Part shown: positions 26,486-36,059 of the stretch, one piece after another | Numbering within the stretch: position 1 is the stretch's first letter | Layout of the letters: every line of letters begins with the position of its first letter | Origin: Marinirhabdus sp963793275 | Lineage (GTDB): Bacteria > Bacteroidota > Bacteroidia > Flavobacteriales > Flavobacteriaceae | Direction: 5' to 3' | DNA length: 64,000 bases | Assembly (NCBI GenBank): GCA_963793275.1 | Contig: CAWBZL010000005.1 | Location: forward strand, 62,001-126,000 | Notes under the pieces: generated by a model | The model's database searches: none | What the model was told of the DNA's origin: nothing | The model's input: the letters and a program-made list of their open reading frames with translations, nothing else | Program-made: the position numbers and the translations under genes

Positions 26486-26572
26486 TGGAAATTACGAAAT
26501 ACGAGCAACGAGGTACTAATTTTAGAGAATAGAATAAAGTGGCAAGAAGAAGGACAAAAAATAACATTTTAC

Positions 26573-26656
26573 ACAACCCACAACCCACAACCCACAACCC
26601 ACAACCCACAACCCACAACCCACAACCCACAACCCACAACCCACAACCCACAACCC
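26573..26656. repeat. Heptamer tandem repeat, 12 x ACAACCC, upstream of dtd
   Basis: Twelve perfect tandem copies of ACAACCC fill much of the rsgA-dtd gap and end 13 bases before the dtd ATG. Strong strand asymmetry: one strand has no G. Minus-strand reading frames through it translate to WVVGCGL repeats and are artefacts. Confidence 0.97.
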
Positions 26657-26669
26657 ATAAATCTGAGTC

Positions 26670-27122
26670 ATGAGAATCATTATCCAAAGAGTAAAAAAAG
26701 CCTCTGTCACTGTTTCAGAAAAGGTGATCTCAGAAATAGGGCAGGGGTATTTAATCTTATTAGGTATTGAAGCCGAAGACACTCAGGAAGATATTGACTG
26801 GCTCTGCGGAAAAGTTGCCAGACTTAGAATCTTTGGGGATGAACAGGGGGCGATGAATAAGTCCATTCTGGATATAAACGGCGACGCACTCGTAGTGAGC
26901 CAGTTTACATTACACGCCAGCACCAAAAAGGGCAATCGTCCAAGTTTTATAAAGGCCGCCAGACCAGACACCGCTATCCCATTATACGAAGCTTTTGTCA
27001 AGCAGTTAGAAAAAGAGTTGGGTAAAAAAGTGCAAACTGGAGAATTTGGTGCTATGATGGATGTTTCTCTGGTAAATGATGGTCCGGTGACCATTACCAT
27101 CGATTCAAAAGTTAAAGAATGA
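26670..27122 (+). CDS. dtd: D-aminoacyl-tRNA deacylase
   Basis: 150 residues, full length. The active-site signatures SQFTLHASTKKGNRPSF and the cross-subunit motif MMDVSLVNDGPVT (Gly-cisPro type) are present, along with the N-terminus MRIIIQRVKKASVTV. It removes D-amino acids and glycine mischarged on tRNA. The array of heptamer repeats sits where its leader and promoter should be. Confidence 0.96.
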   Translation: MRIIIQRVKKASVTVSEKVISEIGQGYLILLGIEAEDTQEDIDWLCGKVARLRIFGDEQGAMNKSILDINGDALVVSQFTLHASTKKGNRPSFIKAARPDTAIPLYEAFVKQLEKELGKKVQTGEFGAMMDVSLVNDGPVTITIDSKVKE

Positions 27123-27179
27123 TTTTTTGTTGGGAAAACTTTAAGAATAATTTATATTGCCCAGCCTCAGCATCTACTT

Positions 27180-29072
27180 ATGTTTTTACGCAGTTTACTA
27201 CTATTATTTATTATTTCTACGACATCGGTTTTTGGGCAGTATCCTGTCGCGGATATTCCTGAAGCGTTAACAGCGGGTGTAAGTTCGGTGATCCGAGATC
27301 AGGAAACTGTTATCACACTGGACGATTATAATAGAATGACCCACTATTTTAAAGAAGTTATCACAGTATTTAATAGAAAAGGATTAAACGCTATCCGATC
27401 TGGCGTTGGATATGACAAAAGCACATCTGTTAAAAGTCTCGAGGCAAAAGTTTTTAACGCAGAAGGCAAAGAGATCAAAAAATTTAAGAAGCGTGATTTT
27501 GTAGATGTAAGTGCTTCTGGCGGAAGTATGATGTATACAGATAACAGAATCCTTTCCATAGATTATGTTCCCAGTTCCTTCCCTTTTACATTTCAATTTG
27601 AATATGAATTAAAATCATCTTCTACGGCCTTTTTGCCAAGATGGGAGCCAGTTCCTTTTTACGATATGAGTGTTCAAAAATCCAGCTTTACGGTGCTAAA
27701 TAAAAGAGAGGTGCCGGTCATAAGTCGTACCTATAATTTGTCTCAATTTAGTGCTGTTGTAGAAGAAACACCGCAAAAATATTATTATAGTATAGAAAAT
27801 GTTACTCCAATTAAAAAGGAGTTTTTAAGTCCTTATTATACGGAATTTGCCCCTGTAGTAAAAGTTGCATTGCAAAAATTTCAACTGGAAAACGAAAGTG
27901 GGTTTGTTACTACGTGGAAGGATTTCGGTCTTTGGCAAAATGATAAGTTATTGTTTGGAAGAGATGAAATTTCAGAAGAGACCAATGCTAAAATTGCACA
28001 ACTCGTGAGTGGTATAGAAGATCCAAAAGAGAAAACACGGGTTATTTATGAATATATGCAAAGCAAAACCAGATACGTTTTTATAGCAATTGGTATTGGC
28101 GGATGGCAACCTTCTCCGGCTACAGAAGTTGACGAGTTGAGTTACGGAGATTGTAAAGGGTTAACAAATTATACCAAAGCATTATTAAAGACCCAGGGTA
28201 TAGATTCCTATTATACTATTGTAGATTCTGGTAGTGATGGCCGGGATATTGACGAAGATTTTGTTGCGCTACAGGGAGATCATGTAATACTTACTGTGCC
28301 TTTTAAGGATGAAAATGTTTTTCTGGAATGTACAAGTCAACAAGCTCCTTTCAATTATTTAGGTGACTTTACAGATAACAGGAAGGTGCTCATGGTAACG
28401 CCGGACGGCGGAGTAATTGCTAAAACACATGCTTATGAGACTAAAAATAACCTTCAAAGTTTAAAAGCTACAGTTGTTATTGATTCCGATTTTAATGTGA
28501 CCGGAACGCTAAATGAAGCTTCCAGCGGACTAGCCTACGGGAACAAATATTTTCTTGAATCTGGCACCAACGATGATGTGAAAATGTATTATAAACAGAT
28601 ATGGGGACATCTTAATAATTTATCTCTGGCCAATATTGAGTTTAAGAATAATAAGAAAGAGATAGTATTTACAGAAACATTGAATTTTGAAACCGATAAT
28701 TATGTTTCTAAAGCCGGTGATAGAATTTTGATTAACCCTAATATATTTAATCGTTATAACAACCTTCCTGTTGCAGATAACAACCGAACCTTACCACTGC
28801 AGATTAAGCGTGGATACACTTTTAGCGATACCGTAGAAATTACGTTGCCGGAAGGTTATACAATAGAAGCCGCTTTTGAGCCTATTATACTTACTTCAAA
28901 ATTTGGAACGTATAAAGCAAGTATAGAAAACGTAAACGCTTCGCAATTTATATACAATAGGGAGTTAGTGCTTCACGAAGGAACATTTTCCAAAGAGGAA
29001 TATACTGGTTATGTGGAGTTTATTCAGCAACTAGTTAAGAAAGATAAATCCAAAATAGTATTGTTTAAGTAA
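27180..29072 (+). CDS. DUF3857 / transglutaminase-like protein, catalytic Cys present
   Basis: 630 residues, signal peptide ending SVFGQ. N-terminal DUF3857 beta domain (MTHYFKEVITVFNRKGLNA), then a transglutaminase-like core with Cys325 in SYGDCKGLTNYTKALLK, His368 in GDHVILTVP and Glu383 in FLECTS, and a C-terminal beta domain ending KSKIVLFK. The Cys-His-acid set could be catalytic. First of three consecutive paralogues; the stop codon overlaps the ATG of the next by one base, so they form an operon. Substrate unknown; envelope location is inferred from the signal peptide. Confidence 0.85.
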   Translation: MFLRSLLLLFIISTTSVFGQYPVADIPEALTAGVSSVIRDQETVITLDDYNRMTHYFKEVITVFNRKGLNAIRSGVGYDKSTSVKSLEAKVFNAEGKEIKKFKKRDFVDVSASGGSMMYTDNRILSIDYVPSSFPFTFQFEYELKSSSTAFLPRWEPVPFYDMSVQKSSFTVLNKREVPVISRTYNLSQFSAVVEETPQKYYYSIENVTPIKKEFLSPYYTEFAPVVKVALQKFQLENESGFVTTWKDFGLWQNDKLLFGRDEISEETNAKIAQLVSGIEDPKEKTRVIYEYMQSKTRYVFIAIGIGGWQPSPATEVDELSYGDCKGLTNYTKALLKTQGIDSYYTIVDSGSDGRDIDEDFVALQGDHVILTVPFKDENVFLECTSQQAPFNYLGDFTDNRKVLMVTPDGGVIAKTHAYETKNNLQSLKATVVIDSDFNVTGTLNEASSGLAYGNKYFLESGTNDDVKMYYKQIWGHLNNLSLANIEFKNNKKEIVFTETLNFETDNYVSKAGDRILINPNIFNRYNNLPVADNNRTLPLQIKRGYTFSDTVEITLPEGYTIEAAFEPIILTSKFGTYKASIENVNASQFIYNRELVLHEGTFSKEEYTGYVEFIQQLVKKDKSKIVLFK

Positions 29073-30922
29073 TGAAGTTTACATCTGTTATAGTTTTTAT
29101 TTTTATAAGTTGTCAGTATTGGGTAGTTTCAAGTCAGGAAAGAAAATTTGGTGATGTTACTGCAGCAGAGTTAGAGGAAAAAGGGGATGTTTTTTTTCCG
29201 GATGCCCCTGCGGTTATATTATATAGAGATATAGATTTTGCTTACGGAAATGCTTTAAATGTGCACGAGCGTATTAAAATTTATAATTCTGAAGGATTTG
29301 AATATTCAGACTGGATTATCAGATTTGATGATATAAAAGGGTTGAAAGCTTTTACATACAATCTGGTAGACGGAAAAATTGAGAAAACGAAGGTTTCAAA
29401 AGATGGAATTTTTAAGGAAGAAATTTCAGAAGATGAAGAAATAAGTAAAATTACCTTCCCAAAAGTTAAAGAAGGCTCTATTATAGAAATTAAGTATAAA
29501 GTAATTTTTATAGGACTTTCTACGCTGTATAGCCAGAGTTCACTCCCCATAAAATACCAACGGTTTAAAATTTATAACGGGTACTATGGTAGTCTTTCCA
29601 TAAGACAAAACCAGTACGTAAAATTACCCATACGCAGGGTAGACGAGGCTACCAGTAGTTTGTTTATTGGAGAAAATATTCCACCACTTAATGAGGAGGA
29701 TTTTGTAGCAAATGTGAACAACCATCGCGGTAAAATTTTAATGCAAAATCACGGGACAGGATATCAACAAACCTGGTCCAATGTCGCAAAAAGTTATAAC
29801 AATGCAGAGTGGTTTGGACGCCAACTAAAAAAAGGGGATGCTCTTTATAAAAAAGACCTTGAAAATTTACTGAAGGGTGAGACAGATACGCTAACAATTG
29901 CCAAAAAAATTGATCGGCACGTAAAGCAAACTATCGAATGGGATAAAGGATACAGTCGTGGTTCGGAGTATGTAAAGAGTGTGTACAGAGATAAAAAAGG
30001 TGATTCTGGTGATATTAATTTAATGTTGGTTCATATGCTTAGATCTGCTGGGCTTAATGCAGACCCAATATTGGTAGCTACTAAAAGAAAGGGATGGGTC
30101 ATGTATCCTCAGGTTAATGCCTTTAATATGGTTCTGGCAACTATTAAAATAAATGGAAAAAGATATTTACTCGATGGATCTCAAAAGAATGCAGCTTTTG
30201 GTCAGGTGCCTTTACGCTACATAAACGATAAAGGGCTTATTATTTTTAAAGATGAAGGTCATATGCTTTATCCTATTGCACTGGAAGAAGCTTCTACGAT
30301 AACTTCTATTGTAAATGCTAAGGTAAATGTAGAAGATTTATCGGTTTATGGAGATGTAAAGAGAAGAATTTCAGAGTATGAAGCTTTAAACCACAGGGAT
30401 TTTTACCAGGATTTAAAGCAGGATACCTATGAAGAATCTTTGAATAAATTAGATTTATTTGATGTAAAAAATCTTGAATTAAAAGATGTAGAGGATCCGG
30501 AAAAACCTATTTCTATAGCATTCGATTTTGCACACAAAGATTATGTGGAAAAAATAGGGGACAAGCTATATTTTGAACCCTTATTGATCTGGGGATTAAA
30601 GGAGAATAAATTTAATGAAGAAAACCGTTTATATCCAATAGACCTGGAATATCCGTTTGTACATAAATATATTATTAACTATACCATTCCGCAAGGCTAT
30701 GAGATAGAAAGTCTACCTGAAGCCAGATTAATAAAGATGGAGAACGATATAAGTACGATGGAGTTTAACATTCAACAAAGATCGAATCAACTTCAGGTTA
30801 TTTTTTCGCTTCACTTTAAACATTACTTAATTCCTGCAGATTATTATCCAGCACTTACAGCAATGTATTCGGAATTTTTAAACATTTCAAAATCCAAAAT
30901 TGTACTCTCAAAAATTCAATAA
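29072..30922 (+). CDS. DUF3857 / transglutaminase-like protein, catalytic Cys replaced by Ser
   Basis: 616 residues, weak N-terminal signal (MKFTSVIVFIFISCQYWVVS). Same three-part layout as the preceding gene. At the transglutaminase nucleophile position it reads KKGDSGDINLMLVHML, with Ser312 where Cys is expected, and the following His is absent (NMVLATIKI), while the Asp-type motif LLDGSQ is kept. Therefore probably not a transglutaminase but a binding or structural paralogue. Ends SKIVLSKIQ, like its neighbours. Translationally coupled to the upstream gene (TAATG). Confidence 0.85.
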   Translation: MKFTSVIVFIFISCQYWVVSSQERKFGDVTAAELEEKGDVFFPDAPAVILYRDIDFAYGNALNVHERIKIYNSEGFEYSDWIIRFDDIKGLKAFTYNLVDGKIEKTKVSKDGIFKEEISEDEEISKITFPKVKEGSIIEIKYKVIFIGLSTLYSQSSLPIKYQRFKIYNGYYGSLSIRQNQYVKLPIRRVDEATSSLFIGENIPPLNEEDFVANVNNHRGKILMQNHGTGYQQTWSNVAKSYNNAEWFGRQLKKGDALYKKDLENLLKGETDTLTIAKKIDRHVKQTIEWDKGYSRGSEYVKSVYRDKKGDSGDINLMLVHMLRSAGLNADPILVATKRKGWVMYPQVNAFNMVLATIKINGKRYLLDGSQKNAAFGQVPLRYINDKGLIIFKDEGHMLYPIALEEASTITSIVNAKVNVEDLSVYGDVKRRISEYEALNHRDFYQDLKQDTYEESLNKLDLFDVKNLELKDVEDPEKPISIAFDFAHKDYVEKIGDKLYFEPLLIWGLKENKFNEENRLYPIDLEYPFVHKYIINYTIPQGYEIESLPEARLIKMENDISTMEFNIQQRSNQLQVIFSLHFKHYLIPADYYPALTAMYSEFLNISKSKIVLSKIQ

Positions 30923-30929
30923 CAACGAT

Positions 30930-32930
30930 ATGAAACGAAACTATTTAATATTGCTTTTAGCCCTTATTTCAGCAACCTTAACGGCTCAAAATTTTAAATA
31001 CGGCAAAGTCTCCAAAGAAGAACTATCCGAAAAACAAAATGCAAGCTATCCGGAGGCAGATGCTACGGTTTTGTACAGAAGTGTAGATATATCCTATAGT
31101 TTTAGAGAGGGTGAAGGTTTTTCTACAATAACTGAAGTACACGAGCGCGTAAAAATTTATAATAAGAAGGGCGAAGATTGGGCAACCAGAACTTTTGAAA
31201 CCTATAACAGAGGGGCAGACAGGGAATCCTTTGATATAAAAGGAGCCACCTTTAGCTTAGTAAATGGCTCTGTAAAAAAAGAAAAATTGAGTAAAAATGC
31301 TGTTTTCGAAGAACGCTACAGCAAATATAGGATGCATAATAAAATAACCATGCCCAATATTGCACCGGGATGTGTCATAGAATATGTGTACACCATTATT
31401 TCACCTTTCTCGCAAATAAATGACATTGCATTACAATATACCATTCCCATTAAAAAGATGGAGGTAGCGCTTAAGGTGCCGGAGTATTTCGTTTATAATA
31501 CATATTCAAATCCGCAATCTCCTTTAAGTTTCGATTTTAAAAAGGACACAGACGAAGGAAAGGTAGTATTCAGAGCAAAAACAGGTATTGGTAATGCAAA
31601 CTCAAAAGGGAGGGAGGAAAGTACCACAAAATATAAAATTAATGTGTACACACTTAATGAGGCAAATATTCCACCCCTGGCTGTTGAGCAATACGTAGAT
31701 AATTTAAATAATTATACTGCAAAATCTATCTGGGAATTGGCTATGATCAACAATCCAGGAGGCATACCTAAAAGGTTTTCCACAACTTGGGAAGCTGTTT
31801 CAACAAGCTTATACGAAAGTGAGGATTTTGTGAACGAAATTAAGAAAAACGATTATTATCAAACCGATTTAACCAGTGCCATTGCCGGTGCAACTTCAGA
31901 CGAAGAAAAAATGGCACTTATTTTAAACCTCGTTAAGTCTAAAGTTAGATGGAATAAATACGTAGGGTACTTTCCTGAAAAAGGTGTTAAAAAAGCCTAT
32001 AAAGAAGGGACAGGAAACTCGGGGGATATTAATTTAATGTTGGTGTCTATGCTTCAAAATGCAGGGTTAAATGCGTATCCGGTTTTAGTGAGCACAAAAG
32101 ACAACGGAATCCCTGTATATCCTACCAGAGAAGGGTTTAACTACGTTATTGCAGCTGTAAACGCAAACGGCAAGATGTATGTGCTGGATGGCACCGATCC
32201 TTTCGCAAATGTAAATATGCTTCCAAAACGCGCTATGAACTGGCAGGGTAGGTTAATTAGGCCGGATGGGACTTCGGATTGGGTTGGGCTATATCCGGGT
32301 TACACTTCTCAAAAGCTTACCTATGTACAAGCCGAAATAGATGGAGATAATGTTATGGCGCAGGTTCGGGAGCGGAAAGGTGGACACTTCGCCAAAGCGT
32401 ATAGAAGTGCTTTTGTAAATACACCGGTAGAAAACCAGATAAGCGCCATAGAAACAGGCGACGAGGCTGTATCAATTACTGAATTTGAAGCTAAAGATCT
32501 CTCCAGTACGAAAGAAAATATGAGCATAAGCTATACCTCCAATTCCGGCTCCTTGGTTGAGGAAATTGCCGGCGATTTGTATATTTCGCCTATGTTGTTT
32601 TTCGCGCAGACGGAAAATCCTTTTAAAGACGACAAAAGAGAATATCCTATCTTTTTTGAGTACCCAAAATCACAGAAATATAACATTTCTATAAAAATTC
32701 CCGAAGGTTACAAGGTGAAATCATTACCGGAAGGAGTAAAGGCTGCCCTGGCAAATAATACGGGTAGTTATTCGTATTTACTCCAGGAAGCTCCCGGAAT
32801 TTTACAGTTAGCCGTATCTTTAGATATTAATACGCCTATTATCCTTCCGCAGGATTATGAATATGTTAAAGGAATGTTCACGCAAATTACCGAAAAGGAA
32901 AAAGAGAAAATTGTTTTGACAAAAATCTAA
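30930..32930 (+). CDS. DUF3857 / transglutaminase-like protein, catalytic Cys replaced by Ser
   Basis: 666 residues from the ATG at 30930, which opens a signal peptide (MKRNYLILLLALISATLTAQ); the upstream in-frame ATG at 30900 lies within the previous gene. It is closer to the second paralogue than to the first: EGTGNSGDINLMLVSMLQ has Ser364 at the nucleophile position and FNYVIAAV lacks the His. LDGTDPFANVNMLP follows. Seven bases separate it from the previous stop. Last of the trio, followed 4 bases later by the MazG-like gene. Confidence 0.85.
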   Translation: MKRNYLILLLALISATLTAQNFKYGKVSKEELSEKQNASYPEADATVLYRSVDISYSFREGEGFSTITEVHERVKIYNKKGEDWATRTFETYNRGADRESFDIKGATFSLVNGSVKKEKLSKNAVFEERYSKYRMHNKITMPNIAPGCVIEYVYTIISPFSQINDIALQYTIPIKKMEVALKVPEYFVYNTYSNPQSPLSFDFKKDTDEGKVVFRAKTGIGNANSKGREESTTKYKINVYTLNEANIPPLAVEQYVDNLNNYTAKSIWELAMINNPGGIPKRFSTTWEAVSTSLYESEDFVNEIKKNDYYQTDLTSAIAGATSDEEKMALILNLVKSKVRWNKYVGYFPEKGVKKAYKEGTGNSGDINLMLVSMLQNAGLNAYPVLVSTKDNGIPVYPTREGFNYVIAAVNANGKMYVLDGTDPFANVNMLPKRAMNWQGRLIRPDGTSDWVGLYPGYTSQKLTYVQAEIDGDNVMAQVRERKGGHFAKAYRSAFVNTPVENQISAIETGDEAVSITEFEAKDLSSTKENMSISYTSNSGSLVEEIAGDLYISPMLFFAQTENPFKDDKREYPIFFEYPKSQKYNISIKIPEGYKVKSLPEGVKAALANNTGSYSYLLQEAPGILQLAVSLDINTPIILPQDYEYVKGMFTQITEKEKEKIVLTKI

Positions 32931-32934
32931 TACA

Positions 32935-33261
32935 ATGAACATAGAAAACGCTCAAAAAGCAGTTGACGACTGGATCAATGAACACGGCGTTCGTTATTTT
33001 AACGAGCTCACCAACATGGCACAACTTACCGAAGAAGTTGGCGAAGTAGCCCGTATTATCGCCCGTCGCTATGGTGAACAGAGTGAGAAAGAAAGCGACA
33101 AAAACAAGGATCTGGGCGAAGAACTGGCAGATGTGCTTTTTGTAGTATTATGCCTTGCCAACCAAACCGGTGTTGATCTACAAGCTGCGTTTAATGCAAA
33201 ATTAGACTTAAAAACAAAGCGCGACCACGACCGTCACCATAACAACGAAAAACTGAAGTAA
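32935..33261 (+). CDS. MazG-like nucleotide pyrophosphohydrolase
   Basis: 108 residues, one MazG-like all-alpha NTP-PPase domain. The metal-binding pattern is visible as EEVGEVARII and DLGEELADVLF. Such enzymes hydrolyse non-canonical or excess nucleoside triphosphates to monophosphates. It starts 4 bases after the third DUF3857 gene and its stop overlaps the next gene's ATG, so it lies in the same transcription unit. Confidence 0.9.
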   Translation: MNIENAQKAVDDWINEHGVRYFNELTNMAQLTEEVGEVARIIARRYGEQSEKESDKNKDLGEELADVLFVVLCLANQTGVDLQAAFNAKLDLKTKRDHDRHHNNEKLK

Positions 33262-33503
33262 TGTTTAAAAGAGTTATCTCTCACCAGGGTTTTTGGAAAT
33301 CTGTTGCTACGCTTAGCCTTATTTATATGATCGTGCTTATCTTGGTACAGGGAATTTCGCTAGGATTTTCTGAAGTTTTTCTGAATAACGTATTCACCTT
33401 AAAAAGCATCGCTACCTTAATAGGAGCAGGTGTTGTTTGCGGATTTGCTATTACGTATGCAAAATTCTGGAGAAAGCTGAAAGAACAAGACTACAGAAAA
33501 TGA
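33261..33503 (+). CDS. Small two-helix membrane protein of unknown function
   Basis: 80 residues with two hydrophobic helices (about 15-35 and 47-66) and basic ends (FKRVISHQGF, KFWRKLKEQDYRK). No family recognised. Its start overlaps the MazG-like stop by one base and its stop overlaps the aroA ATG (ATGA), so it is translated as part of the operon. Confidence 0.75.
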   Translation: MFKRVISHQGFWKSVATLSLIYMIVLILVQGISLGFSEVFLNNVFTLKSIATLIGAGVVCGFAITYAKFWRKLKEQDYRK

Positions 33504-34732
33504 AACTACGCCTTTTCCGTTCTTCAGAAGAAATTACTGAAACTTCGCTACAAATCACCGGCTCCAAAAGTGAATCCAACCGGCTATTAATTCTGCAGGC
33601 CTTATATCCGGGAATTACCATTCAAAACGCTTCAAAGAGTGACGATAGCGTAGTGCTTCAAAAAGCATTACAAACTTCCGGAGGAAACGTAGATATTCAT
33701 CACGCAGGAACGGCCATGCGATTTTTAACCGCTTATTTTTCAGCAAAAGAAGGTGCAGAAGTCGTTTTAACCGGAAGCGAACGTATGCAACAACGCCCCG
33801 TAGGTATTTTGGTAGATGCCCTTAAAACCTTAGGAGCAGAGATTATATACTTAAAAAACGAAGGGTTTCCACCTTTAAAAATCAAAGGGAAAAAGCTGTT
33901 AAAGAATGAAGTAACACTTGCAGCAGGTGTGAGCAGCCAGTTTATTTCGGCGCTATTGCTTATTGCTCCGTCCCTTTCCAACGGCTTATCCGTAACACTG
34001 GAAGGTACTATAACATCACGTCCATATATTGCTATGACGCTGGCATTGCTGGAACAATTAGGCGTTTCCTGCTCTTTTACTGAAAATACCATAACGGTAC
34101 GGCACCTTTCGGGAATAGATGCAACAACAATTACTGTGGAAAGCGATTGGAGTTCGGCTTCTTATTTTTATAGCCTTGTGGCGCTTTCGGAGCATAAAAC
34201 CATTCAGCTTAAAAGTTATAAAACTGAAAGTTTACAAGGGGACAACGCTTTAGCTCAATTATATAAAACACTCGGAGTAGCAACTGTTTTTAATGCTGAA
34301 ACAGATTGCATTAGCCTTCAAAAGCATATTGTTGATTTGCCTTCAGTCTACAAAGCAGATCTTACCAGCACGCCGGACATTGCACAAACCATTGCAGTAA
34401 CGTGTTTTGGAGTAGGAATTGGCTGTGAACTTACAGGGTTACATACGCTCAAAATAAAAGAAACCGATAGGTTGCTGGCCCTTAAAATAGAACTGGAGAA
34501 ACTGGGAGGTGTTGTGACGATTTCAGAAAATAGTCTTATCCTGAACCCTTCCACAGTAATAAAACAAAACATAACCATAGCTACTTACAATGATCACCGC
34601 ATGGCAATGGCATTTGCACCGCTAGCCCTGAAAATACCAATACTAATAAACGAAGCCGAAGTAGTTTCAAAGTCGTTTCCCACGTTCTGGAAAGCTATGA
34701 AGCAAATTGGAATTTCCGTTGAAGAAATATGA
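33500..34732 (+). CDS. aroA: 3-phosphoshikimate 1-carboxyvinyltransferase (EPSP synthase)
   Basis: 410 residues from the ATG at 33500, overlapping the upstream stop by four bases. Family signatures: SKSESNRLLILQAL near the N-terminus, HHAGTAMRFLTAYF, GSERMQQRPVG, VSSQFISALLL, and the C-terminal KETDRLLALKIELEKLG and YNDHRMAMAFAPLAL. It joins shikimate-3-phosphate and PEP to make EPSP, in the same pathway as the DAHP synthase at 24431. The sequence is somewhat shorter than the Escherichia coli enzyme, as is normal for Bacteroidota. Confidence 0.95.
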   Translation: MKLRLFRSSEEITETSLQITGSKSESNRLLILQALYPGITIQNASKSDDSVVLQKALQTSGGNVDIHHAGTAMRFLTAYFSAKEGAEVVLTGSERMQQRPVGILVDALKTLGAEIIYLKNEGFPPLKIKGKKLLKNEVTLAAGVSSQFISALLLIAPSLSNGLSVTLEGTITSRPYIAMTLALLEQLGVSCSFTENTITVRHLSGIDATTITVESDWSSASYFYSLVALSEHKTIQLKSYKTESLQGDNALAQLYKTLGVATVFNAETDCISLQKHIVDLPSVYKADLTSTPDIAQTIAVTCFGVGIGCELTGLHTLKIKETDRLLALKIELEKLGGVVTISENSLILNPSTVIKQNITIATYNDHRMAMAFAPLALKIPILINEAEVVSKSFPTFWKAMKQIGISVEEI

Positions 34733-34811
34733 TCTTCACATCGTAAAAAGGGCGATTTGTACCGAATGGACAACTATTTACTGTTATTACAAAAGATAAT
34801 CGGTCATTTAC

Positions 34812-34849
34812 TTGACAACCCCTATATTGAGGTTGTATATTTGCAACCT
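34812..34849 (+). promoter_or_regulatory. Promoter and overlapping inverted repeats upstream of queA
   Basis: TTG (34812-34814), 21 bases, then TATATTTG (34836-34843) is a good Bacteroidota promoter. Two inverted repeats share one arm: ACAACC (34816-34821) with GGTTGT (34831-34836), and AGGTTG (34830-34835) with CAACCT (34844-34849), flanking the -7 element. This could be an operator or a switchable leader structure. Confidence 0.55.
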
Positions 34850-34872
34850 TTTTAAAACAAAATCGTACCACT

Positions 34873-35928
34873 ATGGGAATGAAATTATCGAACTTCAGTT
34901 TTAATCTTCCGGAAGAACTTCTGGCCGAACATCCTGCACCTAATCGTGATGAGGCCAGGTTAATGGTCTTAAACCGAAAGGAGCAAACTATCGAGCACAA
35001 GATGTTCAAGGATTTAATAGATTATTTTGATGAAGATGATGTATTGGTGCTAAATAACACCAAGGTTTTTCCAGCAAGATTGTACGGAAACAAAGAAAAA
35101 ACAGGAGCGCGTATTGAAGTTTTCCTGCTTAGAGAGTTAAATCCGGAAACGCGTTTGTGGGATGTTTTGGTAGACCCGGCACGTAAAATACGTATTGGGA
35201 ACAAGCTTTACTTTGGAGATGATGAGTCTTTGGTAGCAGAAGTTATTGATAATACCACCAGCCGTGGACGTACCCTTAGATTTTTGTTTGATGGCTCATA
35301 CGAAGAGTTTAGAAATAAATTAACAGAGCTTGGTGAAACGCCACTTCCAAAATATATTAAAAGAGACGTAGAACCTGAAGATGCAGAGCGTTACCAAACT
35401 ATTTTTGCCAAAAAAGAAGGGGCTGTAGCGGCTCCAACTGCGGGACTTCACTTCTCTAAGCATTTATTAAAGCGATTGGAGATTAAAGGGGTAGATTTTG
35501 CTGAAGTTACGTTACACGTAGGTTTAGGAACCTTTAGTGCTGTTGAGGTTGAAGATCTTTCAAAGCATAAAATGGACAGCGAAGAGATTGCAATTGATAA
35601 AGAAGCAGTAGCAATAATTAATAATGGAATAGCAAAAAAGAGACGTGTTTGTGCAGTAGGAACTACTGTGATGCGCGCATTGGAAAGTTCGGTTTCTTCT
35701 AATGGTACGTTGAACGATTACGAAGGTTGGACAAATAAGTTTATTTTTCCTCCGTACGATTTCAGTATAGCAAATATGATGGTGACCAACTTCCATACAC
35801 CAAAATCTACGTTATTAATGATGGTGGCTGCTTTTGCAGGACACGACTTTGTAAAGAAAGCGTATGCCGAAGCTATTAAAGAAAAATACCGTTTTTATAC
35901 CTACGGAGATGCCATGCTTATTATATAA
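34873..35928 (+). CDS. queA: S-adenosylmethionine:tRNA ribosyltransferase-isomerase
   Basis: 351 residues. Signatures are LSNFSFNLPEELLAEHPAP, VLNNTKVFPARLYG, FAKKEGAVAAPTAGLHFS, VTLHVGLGTFSAVEVEDL and TNFHTPKSTLLMMVAAFAG. QueA transfers the ribosyl group of SAM to preQ1 in tRNA, the penultimate step of queuosine synthesis. It has its own promoter and a strong terminator, so it forms a single-gene unit. Confidence 0.96.
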   Translation: MGMKLSNFSFNLPEELLAEHPAPNRDEARLMVLNRKEQTIEHKMFKDLIDYFDEDDVLVLNNTKVFPARLYGNKEKTGARIEVFLLRELNPETRLWDVLVDPARKIRIGNKLYFGDDESLVAEVIDNTTSRGRTLRFLFDGSYEEFRNKLTELGETPLPKYIKRDVEPEDAERYQTIFAKKEGAVAAPTAGLHFSKHLLKRLEIKGVDFAEVTLHVGLGTFSAVEVEDLSKHKMDSEEIAIDKEAVAIINNGIAKKRRVCAVGTTVMRALESSVSSNGTLNDYEGWTNKFIFPPYDFSIANMMVTNFHTPKSTLLMMVAAFAGHDFVKKAYAEAIKEKYRFYTYGDAMLII

Positions 35929-35948
35929 TCATTGTACATAAATGATTG

Positions 35949-35978
35949 AAAATCCCGGCTCTTAGTCGGGATTTTTTT
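35949..35978 (+). terminator. Rho-independent terminator after queA
   Basis: AAAATCCCG (35949-35957) pairs with CGGGATTTT (35967-35975) across a 9-base loop and continues in a T-run. Confidence 0.9.
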
Positions 35979-36059
35979 GTTTTAAGCCTTTTTATTTTAG
36001 TATGTTTCAATTTTCTAGTATATTAGATTCGATTTAACGCTAATACCTTGCGTCTCAGT

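Noticed and set aside
26573..26656. CRISPR array
   Set aside because: The repeats are contiguous 7-base units without spacers, and there are no cas genes.
26457..26782. Minus-strand frames coding for repeated WVVGCGL
   Set aside because: They are translations of the heptamer array, open in all frames because 7-base units do not create stops; no start context and no family.
34733..34872. preQ1 riboswitch upstream of queA
   Set aside because: I cannot find the preQ1 aptamer pattern (C-rich loop plus A-rich tail with pseudoknot); only inverted repeats are visible.
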